Positions 33,624 to 44,584 of a stretch of DNA of 64,000 nt are shown here, piece by piece (positions within the stretch are counted from its first letter, which is position 1; each line of letters opens with the position of its first letter). The DNA lies in the NCBI GenBank assembly GCA_029641185.1, contig JAPWGK010000031.1, forward strand, positions 372,001 to 436,000, read 5' to 3'. Source of the DNA: Pseudofabraea citricarpa (lineage: Eukaryota; Ascomycota; Leotiomycetes; Helotiales; Dermateaceae). The notes under the pieces are model-generated. The model had not been told where the DNA came from. It searched no databases and was given only the letters and a program-made list of their open reading frames with translations. The position numbers were made by a program, and so were the translations under genes.

Positions 33624-33854
33624 ATGTTGCTTACCGGCTCCATCACTTCCTGGAACAACGGCATCGGGTCCGGGAAATGGATACGTCCCAATGGCTAGAA
33701 TGCAGTCTCGCCAGTTCAGCGACACGGCCTTCATCTTCACGAGGACCTGTCCGAATTTCGGTCTCGTCTTAGCCACGTCCCGTAGCGTGAGGGAGTCGAA
33801 CCCGTTCTTGGACGGGAGGTAGTATTGCTTGAATCTTTCTTCTTGGTCGGCCAT
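32705..33854 (-). CDS. Zinc-type alcohol dehydrogenase-like MDR oxidoreductase
   Basis: Two exons (33854-33635 and 33546-32705; intron 33547-33634) giving 353 residues. MDR features: VLVKMKAVSLNWRDCILAIG and FPGPDAVVPGSDGAG at the splice, joined to GIIEAIGEGVSEWQVGDRVLA; later LPCAALTAWNALYG, and the Rossmann nucleotide site VVLQGTGGVSTFGLQIAKAA. Conserved Cys/His catalytic-zinc ligands of classical ADH are not obvious (NWRDC and the following region lack the GHE signature), so it more likely belongs to the zinc-independent quinone-reductase-like or fungal NAD(P)H reductase branch. It reduces or oxidises an unknown carbonyl. The intron contains a (GA)15 microsatellite. The 3' end faces the Zn2Cys6 gene about 170 bp away. 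Confidence 0.9.
33591..33620. repeat. (GA)15 microsatellite inside intron
   Basis: A perfect dinucleotide run within the only intron of the MDR gene; read on the coding strand it is a CT tract, upstream of the branch region. Probably length-polymorphic. Confidence 0.95.
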
Positions 33855-35510
33855 CTTTTCCTTCGGGGTTGGAAAAAAAGAAATAAGAATTGACTTGGTG
33901 ATTTGAGATTTTATTCTGCTGCTTATTTTTGGATCTTGGGGATTTCTTGAGGGGGGTTATATAGCTTTTTATGTACCACAAGACGTGCTCAACTCATACC
34001 TATTGTTTGATCTGCTACTTGCCTGTTGTCTATTTGGGTAGCTGACTCTCGTGTCGTGGAGCATGTCATTTGTGATTGGCTCGTTTTCTTTTACGCCGAA
34101 CACGCTGAATACGCCCATCACGCTGGTGGTATATGCGGGTGCGTTAAGCGAGGTAGGGGGTAGGGGGGAAGAGATGGGGGGAAGACTCCGACTTTAGGCT
34201 GAGAAGTTTAGAAAGTGCTCAAGGAGTCATGCAGTTATGCGATGGTTCAGTGTTCTCGAATACTAAAAGCATCCGTATTTTATTTACGTATTTCAACATC
34301 CTTTTCAAGGGGTTGTGAACCGAGCCGAATTCTGTGCAAGAACGGCATGGGAGGAGTGGAACGGAAGAGACTGGGAGATAAGAGGACGGAATTGAGTTGG
34401 TATCTAGATCCGACCTCTTTGAAGTTTGCTTCTCTCTTTCTCTTTGGACTTTGAACTTTTCTTTACTCATTCGTCCTGGTTCTTGCAGTTTGAAGGGACG
34501 TCCAGGTGAGCCATTGCAGTGTATAGGTTCCCGATATGCTCATTCTTCTCTGAAGTTATGTTGTAATAACCTCTGTCCGAAAATAATAAGAATATCTATC
34601 TAAACGGTTCATCGAGAGCTGTTTGAATATGTTCTCCACATCTTTGGTTTCTTCCTCGCGAACCTTAGAAGGACCAGTTAGTTTTCCCATCCTGGTAAAC
34701 ACCCCGGCATCTGCGTGTACTTCTATCATAAGAATCGTCCATTGCTAACTTAGCAAGAACATACATAAACTAAGCATATTAATCACCATCCCCTGCCTCA
34801 AGTCTGCGGCATTTTCACATCGCGTCACACTCCAACTTCTATGCATCGTGAGAGTAACACAGAAAATAACTTGTGACACAGACACAAAAGAAACTTCAGA
34901 GCCCTCAGTCCAACTTGCTTTCGAGAGTAGTTTGTATGACCTAGGAAGAAACTAATGCACGGCCTACTGAGATTCAGATATGCAACAAAAGCGATTTAGA
35001 TCTCTTGATAGGAGAAGGAGGGAGTTCGTGAAGCAGACTTGCGGTCTAGATCCGACTCAGTACCCTGTGGTACGGAGCTAGATGAAAACTGCACATATCA
35101 AAGTTTCTCGCGATATGTAGCAAAGTCTTTCTATGTTCTTTAGGTTGGATCATGCAGTACCTTGTGAAGTGCTCGAAGTTTCTGGTCTTGACAGTCTTAG
35201 TCGAGTTCATTTTGGGCTTGTGGCGTTTTGTCGATATGCAACAGATTGATTTTTGGAGCGTGTTATGTGCTGAATGGGTGTTTTTTAGAACCTGCTAGAG
35301 ACATATTATAGTTCGATGGTGCTTTTCGGTACCGTTGTTGGAGAATACTTGGATTGCTCGAAGTTGGTGTGTGGTAAGCGAGAGCATGCTTGGTGCTGGC
35401 TTGATTGATGTTTAGGTTTTGTGTAGTCACGTCATGAATGCGGGTTAGACTGGCAATCGATTTGGGAAGTTAGCTTCACTGTGGATGTACACGTCTGTGT
35501 TAGTTGGCAG
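33855..35510. other. Gene-poor stretch containing the left motif cluster
   Basis: About 1.7 kb upstream of the MDR gene. I find no convincing ORF. Three copies of the array motif lie at 34975, 35110 and 35231. Confidence 0.5.
34975..35243 (+). repeat. Small cluster of the CGAYNTGCAACA motif (3 copies)
   Basis: CAGATATGCAACA at 34975-34987, GCGATATGTAGCA at 35110-35122 (degenerate) and TCGATATGCAACA at 35231-35243. Spacing is about 135 and 121 bp. All are in plus orientation like the larger array at 43-46 kb. Sequence between copies is not recognisably repeated. Confidence 0.7.
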
Positions 35511-36882
35511 ATGTCAAATGCTCTATCCCAGGAAGGAAGCAGCATTCTGGCTAGTCTTGTAGAGGAACTTGTCCTTTTCATGCCCGTCACGACTTCAATT
35601 CAAGAACACGTCTACGGCAATCAAGAGGAATTTACAGCTCGGATTCCACGGCCTCAAGCCGTATCTTTTGCAATGATCTGTCCACGAGGCATTTTCGCAG
35701 CCCGCAAACCCACACCTCCACAAGAGCCACCAGCCAACCTGTTCTTCCGTCTCCCACCAGAATTGATATTATTGATAGCAAAAATACTTCCTATAGAATC
35801 AGCTGGTTGTCTAGCTCTGTGCAACGACCGTCTAAGTCAGTTACTGGGATGCACCGCATGGCCCCCGTTGCGAAGCTGGCATGGGGAACACCGATTCGCA
35901 TTCATATCTCTCTTGGCAAGAGACCTCCCTTTACAATTTGCCTGTCATGTTTGCAATTGTCTTCACGACCGCAGCCTGGGAGAAGGGCCGCTATTAGTGC
36001 TATATCCCTCCCAAGATATATGCCGCGCTTTTGACTATTGCGTCCATGTTCATTTTCTCGCGTTAAGATACGAGGTCTACTTCTTAAACGTCTAGCTCGC
36101 CATGGAAAGACACAATTACGGTTTAGAACATGGATGGCATTTCTTTGGGGGCCTTCCGACGCTCTGAGGTTCGCCATTCAACGCACGATGCGTCAGTTAC
36201 GCTCTTGTCAGCCGAAGCCCAGATCCTATCCGATGAGCTTTTGATGCCCTCTCAGGTATTGACATTACTTCCTCGAGATCGACGTCACGAATTATTCACT
36301 CTGGATCCAGTATGCAGTTTTTGCAGCCACATCTTGGAATACCAGAGTAGATTGGCTAATCTACTCGGAGATACCGTGGAATCCTCACTCAACCAGTTGA
36401 AAACTCGAGGGAGATACAGCAACACTACCCAACAGTGTTTGTGGTGTCATATGGACTTCCTGATAGATGCTGCCGACTTTGGAGAAAGAGGAAACGCCGT
36501 GAGTATTACAAGATGGGCCAATTTCGGTGCTGGCGTGGATCCTCTGGACCAAAAATGGCGAAGTAATCTCAGTAACTAAGTTATTGCCAGCCCGCCCATT
36601 AGATCACATTCTCTGGGTAGTGTTCAGGCAATGTACGAGACGCAACAAGAGATCTCGGTGGAGGAATCCACTGCTGTTAATATCGTGAAGTTGTTCTCAC
36701 CGGGAACAGGAATTGGTCGCGCATGCGCCGGATGGGTTTACTTGGATAAGGGAAAATGGCACAGCTGGCTGGTGGTATCTCGCGGTTTCATATCGATAGC
36801 TCAAGAAAAGTCTTGTTTGCTATATTGCTTAACTAATCAAAATTTTAATTATGTGGTGTATTTAAGCACTAGTATATACTAG
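35511..36882 (+). pseudogene. F-box-like protein pseudogene with 4-bp duplication and stops
   Basis: The first frame from ATG 35511 carries FFRLPPELILLIAKILPIES, an F-box-like segment, then FAFISLLARDLPLQFACHVCNCLHD, a block typical of a fungal F-box family (LLxRDLP followed by CxxCxxLH). It stops at TAG 36093-36095, but the same frame continues with LAMERHNYGLEHG. There an ATGG tetranucleotide is duplicated (36130-36133 and 36134-36137), shifting the frame; the other frame resumes with ISLGAFRRSEV and continues to TAA at 36577-36579. After that, the frame is open again to 36882 (VQAMYETQQEIS onward). Stops plus a short tandem duplication argue for a decayed gene rather than introns, since no plausible splice sites remove them. 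The three-part damage is seen directly; family membership is moderately sure. Confidence 0.65.
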
Positions 36883-37012
36883 TTCCCTTCCAAAATAGGA
36901 AAATCTTCTAGTAACATTTCATCTTTCCTCATCTTACCTTCGAGCTCCACCAAACACAACAAAATTCAACATTATTGCACCGGTACATTGGCCCACAATT
37001 CGAGGCCAAAAA

Positions 37013-37465
37013 ATGACATTGACAACTTTCGGAGCATGGGCGGCGCCGTTTCTCGCTGCAGTTGTCCTTCAATTCACGATTCGATGGCTGGTTCATTGGG
37101 GCTTGTTGTGGGGTGTGCTCCGGCAGCCCGATGGAGCTTCTTCTCAAAATCAAGATGATGCTGCGTTGAAACTTGTCAAGGATATAAATACGGAACTTTT
37201 AAACATGAAAGGCAAATTATATCTGTCCACTCTAGAGCTCGCTCCAGTCCTCAACGCGCTCCAGCCAGCAATAGAAAGATCGACCGAATTACTCGAAACT
37301 CTCAGCAATAGGTACGCAATACATATCACACACAGCAAGCAACAGAAACTTACAAACTATTTATTACAGGCAGCCTTGATTCTCAGATCCTGCATCTCGA
37401 ATGTTCTTTCGACGCCGGTGGACTATAAGAACAATATATGTCGACGACTTATAGTGAGATGGTAA
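37013..37465 (+). CDS. Candidate small membrane protein, unknown
   Basis: ATG in AAAAAATGAC context. Residues ~7-32 form a hydrophobic helix (APFLAAVVLQFTIRWLVHWG), followed by a polar, probably helical region to ~100. Two ends are possible. Read straight through, the product is 150 residues. A possible intron 37312-37369 (GTACGC donor, TTACAG acceptor) would instead end the protein a few residues later (stop at 37377-37379, 102 residues). No family recognised. Codon use and overall composition look gene-like, but I cannot exclude a chance ORF. Confidence 0.4.
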   Translation: MTLTTFGAWAAPFLAAVVLQFTIRWLVHWGLLWGVLRQPDGASSQNQDDAALKLVKDINTELLNMKGKLYLSTLELAPVLNALQPAIERSTELLETLSNRYAIHITHSKQQKLTNYLLQAALILRSCISNVLSTPVDYKNNICRRLIVRW

Positions 37466-38370
37466 ACGGATGCAAATCAGAGGCTGTACAATGGCAACAA
37501 GAAATTTGCTATTCAAGTGTATATAACGACGAACGATTATCAAGTAATTGTAAATTATCTAACAACTGAAAAGGTTATACTCTATTTGTCCAAGTACTCC
37601 GGCTTAGCCAGCCTGCTATAAATAGTGAGAACGTCTTTTGACTGTAATTTCCAACCAGTCAAGACAACAAATAATTCTGCTGAGAACACCACCGACCCCA
37701 AATCTGGGAGGTTCTATCCACTGCGGTCAAGTTCATGGTGTCTGAAGACGCGTGAGGACCAGGATTCTGGGCTGACTTGGCTCAGTTCAACATGAAGAAA
37801 TTATGCGACCAGCCGAATCCTTCCACCGTTTGGATCTCATACTTCTTCTCAGTATGCGCCAAATGCTTGAGAAAGCCATGCTCAAAGTAACTTTAAAGAA
37901 CAAGCCTGATATTACTGCCGCTTAGGTCGCTAAAGGGGCACGATGAGCTCATGGTCGAGGCGGGCTGGCATATGCGAATTAAGCCTCCCACAATAGATTA
38001 GGCTTTCGATAAATCCGAGTCTACTTCTCTCGTAGTGCCAAACTCTTCTTTTGGTTTGCGACGTTGTTAACGAGGCGTTTTAGAGTTTGCTATTTCGATT
38101 AGCATTAGACTGACTTGTTGTACTATGGGAGGCCATCAAATCCTCGCTCGGTCTAAAATGAGAATTCCAGATGTGTCCAAAACGATAGTCCTTGGCGTGT
38201 CCCTCGTGCTATTCCAAGAGATTCGGTGTTCAAATCTTTGTCGTCCCTTGGGGAAAATCTGTAGGCACAAGAAAATGGTGTCGTATGCCTGAATAGACAA
38301 CGTCTGGAAACGCGACCAGCATGGCTCAGTCGTATTCCTTAAGCCCTTCTTGAAATTTCTCGTTGAAAGT
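37466..38370. other. Intergenic gap
   Basis: About 900 bp downstream of the C2H2 gene stop and of the small ORF. Only short ORFs; nothing recognised. Confidence 0.5.
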
Positions 38371-41218
38371 TTACCATTGCTCCCAGTCATTGCCAGATCC
38401 ATGCTGAAAAGTGTCAAGGTTAAAATTAAATATATAATTCTCATCCGTTGAGAGAATCTGATCAATATCTGGCCCTAACCTCTCTTCTGGTGGGATGGAT
38501 TGAGGACTAGAATCAGGACGACCTCTCTGCCGTTCTAGAGTTTCGACAGAATCTTGAGATTCGGAATTTTCCGTCAAATTTTCAGTTGAAGTTTTTTGCT
38601 TGACGTTATCTGGATTACTAGCTGACAGTTCACTAGCATAGCCAGAGTCGGAATGCGCGTTTGGCTCCCTGGGAGTTGAAGTCATTGGAAGTACTGCTTC
38701 AGAATTTGTTTGGAAAGCAATTTGAGCTGGAGGCCCCTGGAAAAAACCCCCAAGACGGTTCATGGGATTTGTTTCCTGTCTACTCGTATCAGTCGTTTCG
38801 GTGGTTTCCGTATGGAAAGAGGACAAGGTTTGCTGTGAGGATGTTGGCGTTTCTGCTCTTCTTCGCTCTCGATAAGCAGAGAAAACTCTATCTTGGCAGT
38901 CCTGTATCATGCTGACCAACTGGCTTCTTAATCGGTCTTCCATCGGTTGGGCCTCGTCTCTAATAGCTTCTTGAAGGGCTGCTCCAAAGAAACGCGGCAA
39001 TTCTCTGCGGGAATATTCTTCATAGCTTGCGAGTTCTTCGGAGTCTGGTGAGCGAATAATATCATCTGCTGCAGGTATCACTTCAAAATCTGTCAAGTAA
39101 TTTGATTCAGCCAACAAACTCCAATTAATGTATGGAAATAGTACGGAAGTAAAGTGTTTAAAGGGTCGGTGAGAGGTTCAGTAAAGAGAAAAATACTTAC
39201 AGGCATCGGGAACCAAGTCCATTGGGAAAAGGATTTTGTATATCTCCTGCCATCTTTCTACGTCTGTCTGCCCTGGATATGCTTTCTTTCTGCTTCGGAG
39301 TTGCTTTTCAATGCTGCCATCTACCAGTATACCTTCCACTGGCTCGGTTAAGTTGGCCACCTTGCAGCCACTTACTTCAACGATATGATTCTCAAGCGCG
39401 TTGTTATTCTCGAAGAGCTTCTTACACCTTTTACACTGGAAGACTCTGTGGTATCTGTAAAGATGGCCCCTGCAATCAATTAGCATTTGCGAGAACTCGT
39501 GCACTACAAACGCAGGTATGCTAACTTAACACGCGAAATGTCCTTTAAAGGTGTAAGGGCACAAGAGCGCCACTTTCTAGTGAGGTGGCAATACTTTCGC
39601 GGGTTATGCTTGCGATATGGACATCCAAACTGCAAACCCTCGTCGTTTTCCGTCAAAGGACTTGCCGAGGTCTTCTGACGCTTGGGATCTCGTTCGCGGT
39701 TCTCGTCTGGGTTTCGCTCTTCGTCGTCTCCCTTCCCACGTCTTCGCTTGTCGCCTAGCTTTTCTGGGCTACCTTTCCTATGTGATGCTGGAGAGGATGT
39801 CGATTCTGGGGAATTTCCGCTTCGTCTTCTGATATTAGCCGACCATTCTTGGTTGAAGATAACCCAGAACTCTTTCATAATGCTATCCACTACCCGTTGT
39901 TTTACTGGGTTCAGAGCCGAGGGAAGTATAGAGTCGGGACTGCGGACTATCTGGGCTACTATTTCAGGATGGTCAATGCTAAAAAGCTCATATGATTCGT
40001 AGCCTTGCAGGTCGAAGTTATCTGCCCAATCATTATCTTCTGACCAAGGAGAATCGGTTTCAAATCCATCAGAACAGGTGGAGGGTGTCTCTGTATCTGG
40101 GCTCGTCGTTGAATTGGTTGGTGCGGGTGGTTGAGAGGGGCTTCTGCAAGATGGAAGTTAGCACAATCAACAACTATCTTCATAAGCAAAGAAGATGCGG
40201 ACCTGTTGCATGGTTCTGGAATCGAATCCAAGTATTCCCGAGATGTTTTATCTTCCATTGTCTCCTCACATTCGAGTTTTGCAATTTTACTATCTTCATC
40301 TGTAAAATCTACCCTAGATTCTAATTGCTTCTCATTTTTCAACAAGCTAGATCGATGATATTTTGTGGTGTGTCCTTTCAGATCGCTTTGCCGCAGGAAG
40401 CCCTGTGACTTGCAACCTGCAAATTTGCATCTGAGAACCAGATCTGGATGCATGGCTTCGTAATGATCTCTCCTCTCCACTCTTGAGAACCCATAAAAGC
40501 CTGGAAGTTCAGAAGTAGAATACTTGCATGAGTCGACCGAGCAGTAATGCTTCTTGCTAATGTTTTGCCCTTTTGGAGTTGTTGGAAATGTGATGTTTTT
40601 AGTTTCAGAAACAGCCGGTTCTGCTATTAATGATTTTGAGTTGTAGATTCCGTATTCATTGACTTCGTTTGGAAATAAGGGGAACCACGGCCCATATAAG
40701 TCATTTGAGTCGTCGTTCATCGATGCATCAGGTGCGGGTAGGGAAGGATAAGGTATCTCCGAGAAAAAAAATCGACCAAAATTGTAGACTTCTAGCATAT
40801 CAGTGCTGCTGCTGCTGCTAGACTCCGATGAAAGACTCATGCCGGATTGGGGAGTATCACTTGGAGTTGAAAACTGGTATGAACCTGCTATAGAGCTAGC
40901 TGTGTCCGCGCTTTGGAAGGATGAAAATGAATCGCTGGATCCAGACTGCTCGGACGTCATTGGGAGACTTGTCGGGAGATGTTCAAAAAATGAATAGGGA
41001 TCTAAAGGGGTTCCCCAGGGTTGATCCAAATCCGATAGATTTTCCTTTGGGCTCCAGAGACTTTTCGGGAATTGCTCAGATTTTGATTGGATCTCATTTG
41101 CCTTATCATACTTCCGTTCAAGGCTTTTTTGTGGTTTGGTGTCCCAGGCCATTGAGGACACACTTTGACGGAACGAACAAACACCCTCCGCATCCGAGGT
41201 CTTGTTGCCTGAATTCAT
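38371..41218 (-). CDS. C2H2 zinc finger protein (fungal multi-domain type), 873 aa
   Basis: Four exons: 41218-40203, 40143-39526, 39469-39201 and 39089-38371. Introns 40144-40202 (unusual GTCCGC donor, GCTAAC branch), 39470-39525 (GTTAGC donor) and 39090-39200 keep phase throughout. Ser-rich N-terminus; two Cys/His fingers at ~223-257 (HYCSVDSCKY ... HYEAMH) and ~262-288 (LRCKFAGCK ... HTTKYH). A second cluster follows in exons 2-3: FGCPYRKHNPRKYC, SCALTPLKDISRVKGHLYRYH across the splice, then FQCKRCKKLFENNNALENH. The C-terminal part has SPDSEELASYEEYSRRELPRF and DRLRSQLVSMIQDCQDRVF, a segment I recognise from a common fungal family of C2H2 proteins of unknown role. Probably nuclear. It lies between the two motif clusters, which may be chance. 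Confidence 0.88.
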
Positions 41219-42050
41219 TTCGTATTGCGTGTACTCTAAATGGCTTGCAGAGACCTTTTTCGATCGATGCTGTCCTTAGCTTCGCAAGGCCGTTTGCATG
41301 CTTTTGCGATTCCGCCCCTAATAGCTCAGGAACCCTGTAGCGAGCTTGTAGAGGCCGAGGGAAGGCAGCGATCCTGAAGCAAACGATGCCTTATATTGCG
41401 CACAGGAAGATCTCAGCAACAAATCAAGGAGAATCTCTCGTATGAAGCAAAAAGAGCAAACGGGTTGTGATATTGAGGGCTTGGGTTGCGATGGTACAGT
41501 AAGGTAGGTACGTGGTGGTGGCTGAGACCTGAGCATCAGGCAGCATTTCTGCACAAGTGTGCAAAACTCACTCTGTGGAATAAGCAACATCAACGCACAG
41601 TCATGTGATCGGTGGCGTCAACCATATCTTTTGACGGCTATGCAGAGGAGTTGTAACGCACAATTGTGCAAAAATATAATTTGTAGTCCGCAGGAATACA
41701 ATAAAAAACAACGGGTCTGAAGCCATTTCAAGATACACATAGATAAACAATGGACATAGCGTTTGTTCAAACTACATTAATATGTCAACTTGGAACTCGC
41801 AAGCTCTACGTTCATACTTGGATTGAGATATGTATTTCTATATAAGCAGTTCATTCCCTTAAAGACTTTCCCTCTAATCTCTAAGCCGCTTTCCATTTAC
41901 TACTTTCTCGAAGACTCGATTTTCAACTCCCGATTCAACCCATTCAAGAATCAACGACGGCTTGTAGGACCAGCACTGGTGTGAGAATAATCACGTCCAT
42001 TCTTCTTTGGGTTATACATCCAGGCGTTTACATTCACAATTCCAACAAAA
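41219..42050. other. Intergenic region upstream of the C2H2 gene
   Basis: About 830 bp, divergent between the C2H2 gene and the small two-exon candidate. No ORF of substance; presumably promoter DNA. Confidence 0.5.
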
Positions 42051-42340
42051 ATGCAAAGGGTTTCTAGCCACAGAGATGCCGGGAAAACATCAAGGTAAAT
42101 GATATTTCAGCCCCTTCTACACAAATGGCCAATGGGTATACACAATCTTCAACTCATGCTAACACTTCTCGATTTAAAAGCCAAGGAAAACGACGAGATC
42201 CTATGACACTAAATGCCTATATCTACACCACAAATGCGCAAGAGCGTCTCATGCAAGGAATAGGGGAGTCAAAGACCGAAAAAGCGGCCAGGATTAAACG
42301 AGAACTTGCGAAGTTCGAGGCTACATTTGGGAAGCGCTGA
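42051..42340 (+). CDS. Candidate small two-exon protein, 67 aa, unknown
   Basis: ATG 42051 (AAAAATGCA). Exon 42051-42094, intron 42095-42180 (GTAAAT donor, GCTAAC branch about 20 nt before a TTTAAAAG acceptor), exon 42181-42340. Phases agree, giving a very basic, Lys/Arg-rich product: MQRVSSHRDAGKTS, then SQGKRRDPMTLNAYIYTTN and a helical charged tail KTEKAARIKRELAKFEATFG. An alternative is the unspliced ORF from ATG 42125 (71 residues), which shares the C-terminus. Neither form resembles a family I know. The C-terminal shared part is the most gene-like. Confidence 0.4.
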
Positions 42341-43031
42341 AAGACTGAGAAGCAGTGAAATTGGAAAGAAAAAAACTTCAAGGGACTCAAAATTCGTGGG
42401 GCACTTCAAGTTACCCAGTGATTATAGGAGCAGGAATCCTTCTTGGGTTGAAGAAAATTGTACAAATAGTCTGGAGGACCTTGCATTCTGAAGCAAAGAA
42501 TAGATGGCTCTTTATAATGGCCCAACTTTGATGTCGATAACTGAGAGACCGATCGCTTGTCGCTTCTCAAACTTTATTTGATATGTTCTCGTCGCTTAAA
42601 TTTGGATATTGTATCAATATGACTCGTATCTTATTCGTTACTAGTCAGGATAACGAAAGCCGCGAAGCCGAAGACATTTAGTCAATGCGGAGATTGTTTC
42701 AGCCATTGTATCCAGGCCCTGGGCGATGAAATATTTTACTACCAAGATATCATAGGTATATTGCCATACGGATCCAGCGAGTTCATAACTCAAACATTAT
42801 TTCTCAAGAAAACAATTGGATTTAACAATAAAATTCCCCATATGAGTTATTGCTCTCTCGATTGACACTCAAAAGCTGATGTGTTGTTCGTTGCTTAAGA
42901 TTGTGGTCCGAGAGTATTCGTGTTCCCATACAAATACCAGGATCTTTAGGTTTCACTCGATTATCATAAACCCGTTATAAGTGCTTCGTCGGCAACATGC
43001 TAGTGCTACAGGTTAGAAAAGATCCCCTGTC
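42341..43031. other. AT-rich gap
   Basis: About 690 bp between the small candidate gene and the first copy of the motif array. No gene or motif copy seen. Confidence 0.5.
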
Positions 43032-43410
43032 ACGACATGCAACAAAGTGATCAATGAGTATCTATGATTGGATTAGAAAATTAGTTTACGATTAGGTTTG
43101 CCTTGTGTCGAGACGATAATCATAGTGTACCACACTTTAAGGCGAAAGCTTAGGCTTTTTCTCTCATACCTATAGAGTATAAGATACCCAATTTTGATAC
43201 AATGTTTGAAGGATGCGTATCCAATTGAGCTCCAAAAAGGGAAGAACTCTACAAAATCTAAGAACACAACTGATATTCGAGAATATGACGGTCTTCTAGA
43301 ATTTCCGTGGTTTTTTGAGGCTTTGTAGAACCGATCCTCGACATTAGCTCTTTGGCCGGCAATCTCTAAAGTTTGGAACGAGACATATAGCTCGATATCG
43401 GCAGTCGGTG

Positions 43411-43720
43411 AGACCCCTGCAGCGACATGCAACAAATTACCAAGTATTCAAGTAGCGGGAGCAATAGGAAATATAGCTTTACATTAGCAGTAAATGACCC
43501 CTGCAGCGATATGCAACAAACTACCCAGAGATCCTACTAGCAGAGAAAATAAGAGATATAGCTCTCTATCTATTAGTGGGTGAAGACCCCTGCAGCGATA
43601 TGCAACAAACTATCAAAAACTCCTACTAGCAGAGAAAAGTAGAGATATAGCTCCTTGTTAGCGGGTGAAGACCCCTGCAGCGATATGCAACAAATTAATA
43701 GATGTCTTACTAGCAGGGAT
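43411..43720 (+). repeat. Four ~86-bp tandem units carrying the motif
   Basis: Motif starts at 43422, 43506, 43595 and 43680 are 84, 89 and 85 bp apart. The units share a preceding GACCCCTGCAG and, downstream, a CTACTAGCAGAGAAAA-like and GAGATATAGCTC-like stretch in the middle copies. The first unit is more diverged. Confidence 0.85.
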
Positions 43721-44584
43721 ATGATAACCCAGCAGGAAAGATCTCATGCTAAGGTACACCATAAATCTGCTAAGAGATGTCGAATAAAGTCTAATCTGAT
43801 GAGTTAGAGATTAGGTTCACATATACTTTATCGATGCTTACTGGCCTGCAGCAGAATGTCCATTAGCAGGAGGTGTTATTACTATCACTTTAGATTTTAT
43901 AGCTCCCGTCGCTAAGTGAACAAGTGCAGGATTAAGAAACACCACCTGCCTTCTCCGCAGCAAAACTCGGAGCTCAGAATCCCACGAAGAGAGGTATTGT
44001 TTCTGTTTGGCCATGCTAGCAGAACGAAACTGAGGTATGCTTTATTGCTTCTTGAACGATCTGCAACAGAATTAATCAAGAGCAGGACATTCATGGCACA
44101 AAGTGAATATGGCAGTCTTCTTATCAAAGCTGTGAGGATTAGACCTCCGCCGTCCACTATCCACCTACCTCACTAACCTCATTGCTAGCCCATATGGTTC
44201 ACCTCAACGGGCCGAATGGTTCCTGTCATGTAGAAATGCGACGTGCAACAAAAACCACCATCTCACTTGTAGCAAAATGTTGATCAAACTTTATAAAAGC
44301 ACTGGCACACGCGATCTGCAATAATTGAATGTATACAGGGATACCTTTGAATGGTAGATTGTTCGCACCTCTAGAAAGACAGAGTTGGCATGAGTCATGT
44401 GGACTTAACTGACCTGCCGGTGATGTGTAGTATACAGGACTGGAGAAGAAAAAGAGTCGCAGTCAGGTATCCCATCAAGGTTGTGTGAGGGAAAGAGCTA
44501 CGCTAAGTATATCTTCAATGGTCGAACTCCTTGGTAGTATGCAAGAGACACTATTCCTTTGAAGCATCTCGAGAGCCTTGTACT

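Noticed and set aside
34215..34454. 79-residue ORF in the gap at 34 kb
   Set aside because: Equally long ORF on the opposite strand, no motif, no splice support.
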